Below are positions 8,308 to 16,878 of a DNA stretch of 64,000 nt, in pieces. A program made the translations under genes and the position numbers. Where the stretch lies: positions 1 to 64,000 of the forward strand of contig NZ_LQPP01000033.1 of NCBI RefSeq assembly GCF_002102345.1, in the 5' to 3' direction. This DNA is from Mycolicibacterium peregrinum. Its GTDB lineage: Bacteria; Actinomycetota; Actinomycetes; Mycobacteriales; Mycobacteriaceae. The notes beneath the pieces are model-generated. The model searched no databases and had not been told where the DNA came from. It saw nothing but the letters and a program-made list of their open reading frames with translations. Each line of letters begins with the position of its first letter. Positions within the stretch are counted from its first letter, which is position 1.

Positions 8308-9086
8308 CAGCGCCCGCACCCGACGAGCGCAACGCTGCCGGCGAACTCGCTCGCTCCCTGCTGCGCCCCGGCACGCTCTACCAGACATCGACCATCGCCG
8401 CCCTGTTGGAAGGCGTCTACGACAGCGACGTCACGATCGCCCAGCTGCTCACCCACGGCGACTTCGGTCTGGGCACGTTCAACCACCTCGACGGTGAGAT
8501 GGTTGTGCTCGACGGCATCTGCTACCACCTGCGCTCGGACGGCACCGCGGTCCTCGCCGGTCCCGACGAACGGACGCCGTTCGCCGCGGTGACCTACTTC
8601 GCCCCCGAGGTGGTGCTCCCCGTCGAGCAACCCTCCCCCTTCGCGGCGATGCGCAACGTGATCGACGCTGCCATCGGCAGTTCCAACGCGATCGTGGCGA
8701 TACGCGTCTCCGGCACGTTCAGCGAGGTTCGTACCAGAACGCTGACCGAACAGCACCGTCCCTACCCACGTCTCGCCGATGCGACCACGGGCCAACAGGA
8801 AGCGACCTTTGGTGTGATCTCGGGGCATCTGGTCGGCTACCGCACCCCGGCATTCGAACAAGGCATATCGGTAGCCGGCTATCACCTGCACTTCATCGAT
8901 GAGTCGCGCCAACGCGGTGGACACGTCCTGGACTGCCAACTCGAGTCGGGTCGGATCGAACTGGCAGTGGAAACCGACCTGCATCTGAGCCTGCCTCAAA
9001 CGGCTGAATTCCTCGCCGCCACATCTCATCACGATTCCATGGATGCCGAGATCAGGCGCGTAGAAGGTTCGCTCTCACAGGATTGA
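8304..9086 (+). CDS. Alpha-acetolactate decarboxylase
   Basis: The 260-aa protein is an alpha-acetolactate decarboxylase, the Zn enzyme converting 2-acetolactate to (R)-acetoin. The characteristic LYQTSTIAALLEGVYD and LLTHGDFGLGTF segments are near the N terminus. The zinc ligands H194, H196 (GYHLHFID) and H207 (GGHVLD), with E65 and R145, fall at the same positions I recall for the Brevibacillus enzyme; E254 is a candidate for the C-terminal catalytic Glu. It has no signal peptide, so it is cytosolic. It starts at GTG 8304, inside the upstream stop (4-nt overlap), and ends a few bases before the acyltransferase start, forming a coupled trio. No acetolactate synthase is adjacent, although two ThDP enzymes of the same superfamily lie across the divergent promoter. 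It may act on acetolactate or another 2-hydroxy-3-keto acid. Confidence 0.9.
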   Translation: MTAPAPDERNAAGELARSLLRPGTLYQTSTIAALLEGVYDSDVTIAQLLTHGDFGLGTFNHLDGEMVVLDGICYHLRSDGTAVLAGPDERTPFAAVTYFAPEVVLPVEQPSPFAAMRNVIDAAIGSSNAIVAIRVSGTFSEVRTRTLTEQHRPYPRLADATTGQQEATFGVISGHLVGYRTPAFEQGISVAGYHLHFIDESRQRGGHVLDCQLESGRIELAVETDLHLSLPQTAEFLAATSHHDSMDAEIRRVEGSLSQD

Positions 9087-9091
9087 CGAGC

Positions 9092-10339
9092 ATGACAACA
9101 CCCCATCCGCAACGCCCGCTGGGGGCATTCGAGCGGCTCTTCTACCGCTACTCCGAACACAACCCGCTTCACTTCGCGTTCGTTGCTGAATTTCCCTCTG
9201 AAATCGGCGATCCCGCGCTTAGGGCTGCACTTCGCGCCGTTCAGGCGCGGCACCCGCTGCTGCGTGTGTCGGTCGAGGACGACGGCGCCGGTGGTCCCGT
9301 GTTCATCGCCCCGGCGCCGGTGCGACCGATCCCGCTGCAGCGCGTCGCAGACACCTCTGCCCAGTGGACGCACGTCGCGGCCGTCGAACTGTCCACGCCG
9401 TTCGATCGCCAAGCAGCTCCCCTGGTGCGCGCGACGCTCATGGCGGGACCGCTGCGCAGCACCATCCTGCTGACGTTCGATCACACCATCGCCGATGGCA
9501 TCTCATCGGCTCTGATCGTCGAGGACCTGGTGTCCGCGCTCAACGGTGTCGAACTCCCACCGCTCTCCCTTCCGCCGCCGCAGGAAGTGATGCTGGCGCA
9601 GCATCTACCAAGTGTCGCGGATTCCGCGCCGTCACCAGAATCCGTGCCGGCCGCAGATCCGCGCGTGAGTGCCATGAGCACGATCCGTCCGTTCGACGGA
9701 ACCCCTCCTCACCTCGCTACCTGCGAGTGGACCGAGAAGGACACCGCCGCCCTGGTCGAGCAGTGCCGAACCCACGGAACTACCGTGCACTCGGCGATCG
9801 TCGTTGCGGCATCACGGACATTCGCGGATTCCCGCAGCCTGCCCTACGTACGAGTGTTGTCCCCCATCAACTTTCGCGGGTTGATCGGAAAACCGAACGA
9901 CTGTGCCGACTACTTCATGGCCGCCCGCACGGGAATGGCCACCACCGATCGCGCCTCGTTCTGGGACGATGCGCGCGACGTGCTGGATCAGCTCCGGCCG
10001 TTGAGATCAGCACACGGTATACGCACGGCGTCTGAGACGGTGCAGTCCATGGTGCCGGCCCGTATCAGCGCACACGGGGCGCAGCAGTTCCTGCTCAATG
10101 GACTCAGCCACGACCTGACCGTCACCAATCTCGGTGTACGAAGGATCAACTCCGATCCTGTCCGCGCGATCCGGCCCGACGCCCTGTGGGGCCCGATCCT
10201 GCTGAATCAGATCGCCGACGAGACCGTCACCGGCGTCACGACGTACCAGGGCCGGCTTCGGATGGTCACCACCAGCTACACGCCGCCAGGGGACTTCCTC
10301 AATGCCATGGTCGATCGGTTATTGCACGTCGTCCGCTGA
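9092..10339 (+). CDS. PapA/condensation-type acyltransferase
   Basis: About 415 aa with the condensation/PapA acyltransferase fold signature. The motif FDHTIADG gives H131 and D135 (HxxxDG), the catalytic pattern of CoA- or carrier-protein-dependent acyltransferases. The first His of the usual HHxxxDG is Asp. Mycobacterial PapA enzymes esterify hydroxyls of diols and trehalose with acyl chains; the acceptor here is unknown. The ATG at 9092, 5 nt after the preceding stop, is used. A TTG at 9083 overlapping that stop would add three residues. It is the third gene of the betaine-binding-like/acetolactate decarboxylase trio, so acylation of a small hydroxyketone or amino-alcohol product is a reasonable inference. 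Its 3' end overlaps the convergent cupin gene by 21 nt. Confidence 0.8.
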   Translation: MTTPHPQRPLGAFERLFYRYSEHNPLHFAFVAEFPSEIGDPALRAALRAVQARHPLLRVSVEDDGAGGPVFIAPAPVRPIPLQRVADTSAQWTHVAAVELSTPFDRQAAPLVRATLMAGPLRSTILLTFDHTIADGISSALIVEDLVSALNGVELPPLSLPPPQEVMLAQHLPSVADSAPSPESVPAADPRVSAMSTIRPFDGTPPHLATCEWTEKDTAALVEQCRTHGTTVHSAIVVAASRTFADSRSLPYVRVLSPINFRGLIGKPNDCADYFMAARTGMATTDRASFWDDARDVLDQLRPLRSAHGIRTASETVQSMVPARISAHGAQQFLLNGLSHDLTVTNLGVRRINSDPVRAIRPDALWGPILLNQIADETVTGVTTYQGRLRMVTTSYTPPGDFLNAMVDRLLHVVR

Positions 10340-10789
10340 ATTCTCACCGCAGCACTCGTCGCGCACCCGCTGGACCATCATCAGCAGGCAGGGCTCATCG
10401 CCGGCCTGACCGCTGCGATGTCCGTGTCCACCGGCTCCGGTGGCAGTGGTGTGTTGATCGGCTCCCCAATGCAGATCACCCGGCCCGAACTCCACTCGCG
10501 TCCCGTCCTGCGCCTCGATGAACCACCGACCGCGCAACGCGACCACCCATTGCGGATGCGGGCTCTCATGCCAGTCTCCAACCCAACCGACGGGGAGAAC
10601 GAGAAAGGACACGTTGTCGAAGTGACCGGGAACGTCCTTGGCGGCTGTCGGAGCCGCCTGCCCACCCACCGATCTGACTACGAATCCAGCGAGCTCGGCT
10701 TCGGTGATGGTGCTCAGACCGGACGCCCCGGTAACGAGCCGGTAGTAGGAGGCGACCGGTCCCGCCGCCGTGTGCCGAAGCTCTGTCAT
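10319..10789 (-). CDS. Cupin-domain protein
   Basis: Small cupin-type beta-barrel protein of 156 aa. The stretch GDWHESPHPQWVVALRGRW resembles cupin motif 1, with its His residues and the closing Gly. It is followed by VEFGPGDLHWGAD and GHGHRSG, which supply the motif 2 His. The layout suggests a metal-binding dioxygenase, isomerase or ligand-binding protein. I prefer the ATG at 10789 (MTELRHTAAG) over the frame start at 10840, because it leaves a 10-nt gap to the upstream gene instead of an overlap. It is the last gene of the leftward LVIVD/oxidoreductase/yellow-like group, so it probably acts in the same small-molecule pathway. Exact activity is unknown. Confidence 0.7.
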   Translation of the reverse strand: MTELRHTAAGPVASYYRLVTGASGLSTITEAELAGFVVRSVGGQAAPTAAKDVPGHFDNVSFLVLPVGWVGDWHESPHPQWVVALRGRWFIEAQDGTRVEFGPGDLHWGADQHTTATGAGGHGHRSGQAGDEPCLLMMVQRVRDECCGENSADDVQ

Positions 10790-10799
10790 ACCAATGCGT

Positions 10800-12035
10800 T
10801 CAACGCGTTTCGCCGGTGTACTGCAGAACGTCGAGGCCACCGTTGTAATCGGTGGTGAACGTCACCCCGTCGTCGCGTACGTACACGTCCGCGGTCTGCA
10901 CGACCGGTTTGCCGCCGGGACGAGGGTCGATCACGCGGTCCGGCTGTCCCGGCACGAACGCGGCCACCTGGACGGGCTGAAACGGATCCGATAGGTCGTA
11001 GGCACGCACTCCGGCGTTCTGGTAGGTGGCGAAGACGATCTCCTCGGACACGAAGCTCCCCGGCCGGTTCTCGTGCAGATTGTGCGGACCGAAATGACGC
11101 CCCTTGTGGGCGTAGTCGTCCTCATCGGGTGTGGGGAACGTCGCGATGCTGATCGGGTTCTCGGGCTCCCGCACGTCGAACACCCAGACGTGTTTGAGGC
11201 CGTCGGCGAGGTCGTCGGCGGTGGCCTCATCGGCCACGACCAACAGGCCGCGACCCGGCAACGGCAACGCGGTGTGCGTACCGCCGCCGAAAGGGGGCGA
11301 CCAGTTGCGGTACGAGATCTGTCGCGGACGTCGCCGATCGCTGATGTCCAGCAAGGCCAGACCGCCGTCGCGCCATGACGCATAAGCGGTGTCGCCGTCG
11401 ATGATGGCGTGATGCAGCGCGTATCGCCACTTGTCCTCATCCCAGCCCGGAATCTCGCCGGCGGCGGAATTCATTCCAGGAAGCCAGTATTCGCCGATGA
11501 ACGAGGGCTTGGCGGGGTCATGCAGGTCGATGATCTTGAACACGTAGTCGGTGAAGCCCTCCGACAACACCGAGGCGTACGCGTAGCGCCCACCGGGGAA
11601 CCACAGGCGATGCACGCCAACGCCCTCGACCGGGAGGAACGAGATCTGACGCGGTGTGGCGGGATCGGAGATGTCGTAGACGGCGACGCCGGCACTCCAG
11701 TCCTTGGTTGACTGCTGCAGTCGGGTACCTACCGAGCCGGTGTAGTAGCTCTGTTCGACGTCGAACTGTTTCCACAGGTCCTTGGCGTGGATGACCAGCA
11801 GAAGGTCATCGGCGGCCTGCAGATGGATGTTCCACGTGTTCTCCGGCGCCGGGTGGAATCCGACGGTGCGCGGTTCGCGGGGACTGGACACGTCGATGAC
11901 CGAGAATCCGCTGTTGAACAGGTGCCCGACGTAGACATGCTCACGCCAGTACTGCACTTGCATCGCGTCGGGCCGCCCGCCCTGATCGGAATGGCCCAGG
12001 TGGATGAACCCGGTCGCGAGGTCGGGGGCTCTCAC
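10800..12035 (-). CDS. LVIVD-repeat beta-propeller protein
   Basis: The 411-aa protein has repeated blade motifs of the LVIVD type: FSVIDVSSPREPRTVGF, VAVYDISDPATPRQISF, FKIIDLHDPAKPSFIGEY, LALLDISDRRRPRQISY, VWVFDVREPENPISIATF and VRAYDLSDPFQPVQVAAF. This predicts a beta-propeller. Such proteins occur in bacteria and archaea and mostly lack an assigned function. No signal peptide is visible, so it is probably cytosolic. The start is a GTG at 12035 without a clear Shine-Dalgarno; 81 nt separate it from the upstream oxidoreductase. It sits between a cupin and an MDR oxidoreductase in a leftward cluster that also contains a yellow/MRJP-type propeller. Confidence 0.75.
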   Translation of the reverse strand: MRAPDLATGFIHLGHSDQGGRPDAMQVQYWREHVYVGHLFNSGFSVIDVSSPREPRTVGFHPAPENTWNIHLQAADDLLLVIHAKDLWKQFDVEQSYYTGSVGTRLQQSTKDWSAGVAVYDISDPATPRQISFLPVEGVGVHRLWFPGGRYAYASVLSEGFTDYVFKIIDLHDPAKPSFIGEYWLPGMNSAAGEIPGWDEDKWRYALHHAIIDGDTAYASWRDGGLALLDISDRRRPRQISYRNWSPPFGGGTHTALPLPGRGLLVVADEATADDLADGLKHVWVFDVREPENPISIATFPTPDEDDYAHKGRHFGPHNLHENRPGSFVSEEIVFATYQNAGVRAYDLSDPFQPVQVAAFVPGQPDRVIDPRPGGKPVVQTADVYVRDDGVTFTTDYNGGLDVLQYTGETR

Positions 12036-12116
12036 GGCCGTACCCCGTCGCGTGATCCGGCAGTGACGCGGGTTTTCGGGAGTGAGATCTTCAGCATCAG
12101 TACAGCTTTCGCTCGG

Positions 12117-13139
12117 TCAGGATGTCGGATCTTTAGCGACGTCGACGAGCACCTTGCCGACCGCGTGGTGTTCGACCGCGCTGTGGGCGAGTTCGGTCTC
12201 GGTGAGTGTGTAGCGCGTGATGGGCAGCCCGGCGGCATCGCCCACGGTGAGCGCCCCTTCGGCGACCGCGGTGCTCACTGACTGCACGGCGCGCTGCTTC
12301 TGGGCCGGCGTCGTGGTGTAGGTGAGGATGAAGGACACCTGAACGTTCTTGGTCATCGCCGGTATCGACGGAATGGATGTCGTGCCGTCGCCGGGGGTGT
12401 AGATCGAGATGCCACCATGCTGGCCGATCATGGCCATGTCGGCCGCGATGTTGGCTTGAGCGTTGACCTCGACGATGAGGTCCACTCCGTGCTGGGCGAT
12501 GCTGGAAACCTCGTCGGGTACGTCGACTTCACGGTAGTTGAGAACGTGGTGCGCTCCGGCTGCCCGAGCCAACCGCCCCTTGGTCTGGTCACTGACCGTG
12601 GCGATGATCTCGGCGCCGGCCCATCGAGCAAGTTGGATGGCCGCATTGCCGACCGCGCCGGCGCCGCCGGCCACGAGCACGTAGCGCCCACTCAGCGCAC
12701 CTGCAGACAGTTCCAGCGGACCCTCGGCGAGAGAGGTGAGCGCGCGGTGGGCGGTCAACGCGGGGATTCCCAGCGAAGCACCGACGTCGAACGACACCTC
12801 CGCGGGCAATCGAACGGCCTGGATCGCCGGTACCACGACGTATTCCTGGGCGGTGCCTTCGGTGCGTTGCCATGCGACATCCCACAACCACACGCGGTCG
12901 CCGACCTCGATGCCGTCGACGTGCTCGCCGACCGCGTCGACGATTCCCGCACCATCCTGTCCGGGGACGTACGTGGTGGCTACGACGTCGCGATCCCGGC
13001 GGCGAGCGTCCAGATCCGTCGGATTGACCCCCGCCACGATGACACGGACACGAACTTCCCCGGCATCGACGGGCGGAATCGGCCGATCGATGAGCTCAAG
13101 TACCGAATCCCCGCCCGGGTGGTAAACGATCGCCCTCAC
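12117..13139 (-). CDS. NADPH:quinone reductase-like zinc-independent MDR oxidoreductase
   Basis: The 340-aa protein belongs to the medium-chain dehydrogenase/reductase superfamily, quinone oxidoreductase branch. The N-terminal catalytic domain begins MRAIVYHPGG and contains GVNPTDLDAR. The Rossmann nucleotide motif is VLVAGGAGAVGNAAIQLA, an AxxGxVG-type loop that favours NADPH. The structural zinc Cys cluster of alcohol dehydrogenases is absent. It probably reduces a quinone or an enone-type substrate. The GTG start at 13139 overlaps the stop of the upstream yellow-like gene (13136-13139), so the two are translationally coupled. An HxlR regulator, a family often responsive to quinones and aldehydes, diverges upstream and fits a role in electrophile metabolism. 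Confidence 0.85.
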   Translation of the reverse strand: MRAIVYHPGGDSVLELIDRPIPPVDAGEVRVRVIVAGVNPTDLDARRRDRDVVATTYVPGQDGAGIVDAVGEHVDGIEVGDRVWLWDVAWQRTEGTAQEYVVVPAIQAVRLPAEVSFDVGASLGIPALTAHRALTSLAEGPLELSAGALSGRYVLVAGGAGAVGNAAIQLARWAGAEIIATVSDQTKGRLARAAGAHHVLNYREVDVPDEVSSIAQHGVDLIVEVNAQANIAADMAMIGQHGGISIYTPGDGTTSIPSIPAMTKNVQVSFILTYTTTPAQKQRAVQSVSTAVAEGALTVGDAAGLPITRYTLTETELAHSAVEHHAVGKVLVDVAKDPTS

Positions 13140-14362
13140 TGCCCGGACTTCACCAGTCGAATCGGCGTCGCGCCGATGTGCTTGCGAATGATCAGGTACG
13201 GCAGGATCCGGTCGTCGACGCCGGTATTAAACAGTGGCGAACGGGGCAACTGGTTGACGCTGACATACAGGTAGCCGTCCCCGCCCAACGCCAACGTGTC
13301 GGGCCACAGCAGATCTCGGCCGTGGAACACGGTGGACCACCCACCCTCGGCATCACGTCTGAACACCGCGGAGTGTTCGTAGGCGGTGACGTACAGCGCG
13401 CCGTCGGTGTCGGATTCCATGCCGTCGGAGGCTCCCTTGTCACCGTGATCGGTCACCGTCTGTGCGACATCATCGTCGTCGCGGCCACGGTCCAACACCG
13501 CTGCTGTATCGACCGAATACAGTCGGCGACTCGACAACGGGCAGTAGAAGATTCGTGAGCCGTCGGCACTGATGGCAATGCCGTCGGCACCGACCTTGTA
13601 ACCCTCGCGCACGACGCCTTGGACGACCGCGCGGAACTGATCGACCGCTTGCGTTGAGTAATGGCCGCGCAGCCGGCACCAGGACTCACCGGTGTGCAGG
13701 TCGAAGACGATCAGCGCACCCGTTGGCTGCGAATCGGTGACGTACGCATAACCGGCCACCCCGCGCGAGAAGTCGAAGCGGACGTCGTTGAGGTACGTCG
13801 TCGCCGTCACGGCCTCGGCCGAGGGACGCAGCACGCGCACGACTTCATTCGTCGAGAGGTCAACCTGGATCAGCTTGGCCCCGCCTGCGACGAACGGACC
13901 GAACTCCGGAGCACCAGTATCGAGAAGCCATAGCGATCCAGTCGGGTCGACCACCACGCTTTGCACCGAGATCAGCTGCGTCGCGGGATCACCCGGTGAC
14001 CACCGGTTCACCTCCGGGTTCGGGTACGGAACCGGCCGGCCATCGACGATCTCGGCGACTGTGAACGGGACATCGTCGCCCCATCGAGGGAACGACACGA
14101 AGACACGGCCGTCGTCAGCGACCGTTACACCCGTCGGCATGCTCTCGCTGATCTCGGCGACCACCTCGTAGTCCTCGCCGACCCACGACCCCAGCGGCCC
14201 CGCGCCGCTCACGCGATCACGCTCCCACCGGTGCCACCTGTTCGAACCATCCGCACCATCAGCCACCCTTTCGACAGGACTGCACTCTCGACGCCCCGGA
14301 CGCGGCATGCGCCGGTACGTCGGCATGCCGAATGGTAGAAGTGATAGCCCGGTGTCCTTCAA
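13136..14362 (-). CDS. Major royal jelly/yellow-related beta-propeller protein
   Basis: The protein resembles bacterial yellow/major royal jelly proteins (L-dopachrome tautomerase-related) and SMP-30-like propellers. It shows MPTGVTVADDGRVFVSFPRW, SVVVDPTGSLWLLDTG, YLNDVRFDF, GYAYVTDSQPTGALIVFDL, YKVGADGIAISADG and ASDGMESDTDGALYV. The family binds small amines or aromatics in its central tunnel; bacterial members are poorly characterised. The 5' end is uncertain. The frame opens at 14362 (408 aa), but family similarity begins around residue 60, so a start nearer 14,250-14,300 is likely. It heads the leftward cluster with the MDR oxidoreductase, LVIVD propeller and cupin, and diverges from the HxlR regulator. 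No convincing signal peptide is visible. Confidence 0.7.
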   Translation of the reverse strand: MKDTGLSLLPFGMPTYRRMPRPGRRECSPVERVADGADGSNRWHRWERDRVSGAGPLGSWVGEDYEVVAEISESMPTGVTVADDGRVFVSFPRWGDDVPFTVAEIVDGRPVPYPNPEVNRWSPGDPATQLISVQSVVVDPTGSLWLLDTGAPEFGPFVAGGAKLIQVDLSTNEVVRVLRPSAEAVTATTYLNDVRFDFSRGVAGYAYVTDSQPTGALIVFDLHTGESWCRLRGHYSTQAVDQFRAVVQGVVREGYKVGADGIAISADGSRIFYCPLSSRRLYSVDTAAVLDRGRDDDDVAQTVTDHGDKGASDGMESDTDGALYVTAYEHSAVFRRDAEGGWSTVFHGRDLLWPDTLALGGDGYLYVSVNQLPRSPLFNTGVDDRILPYLIIRKHIGATPIRLVKSGQ

Positions 14363-14375
14363 GGCCCGTTACTAT

Positions 14376-14402
14376 CGGTGACGAAAGAAATGCAGGTCAC
14401 CG
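14376..14402. promoter_or_regulatory. Candidate HxlR operator, 7-bp inverted repeat
   Basis: Between the divergent yellow-like and HxlR genes lies a perfect inverted repeat, CGGTGAC at 14376-14382 and GTCACCG at 14396-14402, with a 13-nt spacer. The right arm ends a few bases before the AGGAG Shine-Dalgarno of the HxlR gene. Position and symmetry fit binding by the dimeric winged-helix regulator encoded next to it. Assignment is inferred. Confidence 0.45.
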
Positions 14403-14418
14403 CCAGGAGTAACCTCCG

Positions 14419-14811
14419 ATGCCCACACGTTGTCCCTCGGGACGTCACGATCAGCACAACGTCTACGCCGAACGGTGTCCCTGTCGCGCGTTGCTCGATC
14501 TGCTTGCCAACAAGTGGTCGGCGCTGGCCATCGGGTTGCTTGACGAGCGCGATCGCATGCGATTCTCCGAACTGCAAGCTGCGCTGCCCGGAGTGGGCGC
14601 GAAGATGCTCACCAAGACCCTCCGGCGGCTCGAAGCGGCCTCACTGGTCGAGCGGACCGTGTACGCGGAGGTGCCGCCGCGGGTCGAGTATTCGCTGACC
14701 AAGCTGGGTATCAGCGTTAACGAACCGTTGGCCCAGATCAGAGCGTGGGCCGAAGACAACATCGACACCATCGATTCCCTCAACCCGCACTGGGACGTCC
14801 ATGCTGATTGA
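14419..14811 (+). CDS. HxlR-family transcriptional regulator
   Basis: The 130-aa protein is a winged-helix HxlR-type regulator. The N-terminal Cys-rich start of the family (ERCPCRALLDLLANKWSAL) is followed by the helix-turn-helix and wing (MRFSELQAALPGVGAKMLTKTL and EYSLTKLG). The conserved Cys near residue 20 is often the redox or electrophile sensor in this family. An AGGAG lies upstream of the ATG at 14419. Divergent orientation to the yellow-like/MDR/LVIVD/cupin cluster, with an inverted repeat between them, suggests it controls that cluster and itself. The gene is intact; the Tn7-like remnant begins less than about 150 nt beyond its stop. Confidence 0.9.
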   Translation: MPTRCPSGRHDQHNVYAERCPCRALLDLLANKWSALAIGLLDERDRMRFSELQAALPGVGAKMLTKTLRRLEAASLVERTVYAEVPPRVEYSLTKLGISVNEPLAQIRAWAEDNIDTIDSLNPHWDVHAD

Positions 14812-16878
14812 TGCTGATAGGTGCCATCTCGGTTGTTCTGTACGGCGCGCACGACTGATTTGATGGTGGACGCTGGGGCCACGGGCCTCACCGAGCAGGC
14901 ACGGAACATTCCGCATGACCGCTGCCTGTCGACCTAGGCGTAACGCGTCGCCGCAAGCCCCCGTCCACCAAGAGGTTCCGTTTTCGGCCGGTGACACCAG
15001 GCAGCCGAAGCTGTCTTCGTCGACGCCCCAGATTTCAGCGACAGTGTACTTCTTTGCGGCTTGCTTGCGCGCGAATTGCAGCGCGTCCTCGCTCATCGGC
15101 ATCTGCATCGACGGTGCGTGCTCCCACATCAGCGTGTGCCACGTGCGGGCTTCCGGATCGCGGAAATAGGCGCGGGTGATGTCGTCCGGGTCGTAGTGAA
15201 TGGGCCAGCGCCCCTTAGCTTTTCCCTTGTACGGGCTGGTCATGTTGCGGTAGGGGTTCAGTGACGGGCCGTTGTAGCGGCGGCCGCCGAAGTCCACTCC
15301 GTAGTGCTGAACGGTCCGGAACTCGGCTTTGAGGAACTCGTACGCCAAGTCGGGATCACACGGCGCCTCTATATAGCCAGCTCGGGCGATGCCGTGTTCA
15401 AACATCTGCGCCGGTGACATACATAACCCCGGCACATGCGGATCGACCAGGCTGTCGTGCGGTCGGCGGTGGTACACCGCGGCCACCCACTCGCGAATGA
15501 TCGCTTCCAACTCATCGAGGAAGAAGAACGCCTCCGATTCCGGGTCGAGCCCGCGAGAATGCACATCGGGGCCCTTGTATCCCGGCAAGGCTTGCAGCAG
15601 ATCCTCGCGGATGGTGCGGAAGAACCGCTCCACAGGTCCCTTATCGCGACCTGTCCGCAATCGCGCAGGCTGGATCGAAATCCCCATCCGCTGGCAGACG
15701 CTCGTCAAGTGCTCCGATATGTAGATCTTGCCGTGGTCGATCACGATGGTCTCGGGCACGATCGCCGGACCCGCAGCGCCGGCGGTCGCTCCTTCGACCG
15801 CATCGACGTCGATCAGGACCGACCGTGGGACGCCATGCTCGGGCCACACCGCGTCAGCTGGCCAGTCCTTGCCGGCAGGCCGAGGACGATACGCCTGATA
15901 AAGCACCGATGCGGCATCCACCGATTTCGTCGACACCGGAGTCAATCTGATTCCGGTGACGCACCGGGTATACCAGTCCATCCCTATCGTCAGTTCAGCC
16001 TGCACCCACCGCAATGTGAGCGGATCCAACGCGAAGACATCCAGCCGAGTGGTGTCCATCAGCAGGTACTCGCCCGGCCGGGTCGGGCGAAGCTTTCCGT
16101 ACACCCCGTCCGGACGATCCGCGATATCGCGGTTCCGTTTGGTGCTCAGCCGGAAGGTCGGATGTCGTTTCTCTAACTGTTCAAGAATTCGATAGGCCGT
16201 CGCGCGGCTCGGCTCCTTAACGACGTCTGAACCGAAGCGCCCGATTACTCTGGCGCACGTCCTGTCGATCACCATCGATCGCGACGGACGCGACTGCTCG
16301 GTGTGCTCGACCATGACCTCAAGGGCAATTTCGATCCACCGCTCATCGACAAGTCCCAATGGTTTCTGGCGGCTAGTCGCACCACGGGCCAACCCAGCCT
16401 CGCCATATTGACGGAAGTCGGCGACCCACTGCTTTATTGTGCGCAGGCTCACCTCAAGCTCAGCAGCTTTCGCCTCGTATCTCGCAGTCAGCGTCATCTG
16501 CGGGTCATACGGCGGCCGTGGTTCACCCGGTGCAGCCAATTCGGCTGTCCCGGAACGGTATCCCGTTAGAACTTCGCGTATATGCGCAGCGCGTTCGGCC
16601 ACCGCTGATCTCTCGGCATCGGACAGAGTCGACAGGACAACATCTGCATGATCTTCAGGATCGGTCGCACTTACCCCTGGTGTCTCGGGGACGAGGCTCG
16701 CGCGAACACTCGTCAGCAACTCCTGCAGCGCTACTCGTACCATTGCGCCCTGCCCGTGGCATGGTCGCAACACTGCCTCGGTGCCCAAGCTTCTCGCGTG
16801 CAGCTCAGCAACCTCAAGAAGTTCCCCATCGAACACAACACGGGTTCCAACACCCACGCGCACAACGGAATTGGTCAC
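14641..16878 (-). CDS. tnsB: TnsB-like DDE transposase, 3'-truncated and fused to host sequence
   Basis: The 745-codon frame is a Mu/TnsB-type transposase that would perform DNA strand transfer at the transposon ends. An N-terminal helix-turn-helix region (about 125-250) precedes an integrase-fold core with the DDE triad D275 (LLMDTTRLD), D381 (VIDHGKIY) and E417 (GPVERFF), then a Mu C-terminal-type beta barrel (about 500-610). Family-like sequence continues to about residue 655 (nt 14,913). The last 90 codons read through intergenic DNA and then antisense through the HxlR gene, so the native C terminus, which normally contacts the TnsC ATPase, is lost. Its start overlaps the tnsA stop by 4 nt. 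The core may still fold, but autonomous transposition is unlikely. Confidence 0.82.
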   Translation of the reverse strand: MTNSVVRVGVGTRVVFDGELLEVAELHARSLGTEAVLRPCHGQGAMVRVALQELLTSVRASLVPETPGVSATDPEDHADVVLSTLSDAERSAVAERAAHIREVLTGYRSGTAELAAPGEPRPPYDPQMTLTARYEAKAAELEVSLRTIKQWVADFRQYGEAGLARGATSRQKPLGLVDERWIEIALEVMVEHTEQSRPSRSMVIDRTCARVIGRFGSDVVKEPSRATAYRILEQLEKRHPTFRLSTKRNRDIADRPDGVYGKLRPTRPGEYLLMDTTRLDVFALDPLTLRWVQAELTIGMDWYTRCVTGIRLTPVSTKSVDAASVLYQAYRPRPAGKDWPADAVWPEHGVPRSVLIDVDAVEGATAGAAGPAIVPETIVIDHGKIYISEHLTSVCQRMGISIQPARLRTGRDKGPVERFFRTIREDLLQALPGYKGPDVHSRGLDPESEAFFFLDELEAIIREWVAAVYHRRPHDSLVDPHVPGLCMSPAQMFEHGIARAGYIEAPCDPDLAYEFLKAEFRTVQHYGVDFGGRRYNGPSLNPYRNMTSPYKGKAKGRWPIHYDPDDITRAYFRDPEARTWHTLMWEHAPSMQMPMSEDALQFARKQAAKKYTVAEIWGVDEDSFGCLVSPAENGTSWWTGACGDALRLGRQAAVMRNVPCLLGEARGPSVHHQISRARRTEQPRWHLSASISMDVPVRVEGIDGVDVVFGPRSDLGQRFVNADTQLGQRILDPRRHLRVHGPLDQ

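Noticed and set aside
14641..14811. Last codons of the tnsB frame as authentic protein
   Set aside because: They are antisense to the intact HxlR gene, so they are read-through after truncation.
15436..16176. 246-codon plus-strand frame opposite tnsB
   Set aside because: Shadow of the transposase gene; no domain.
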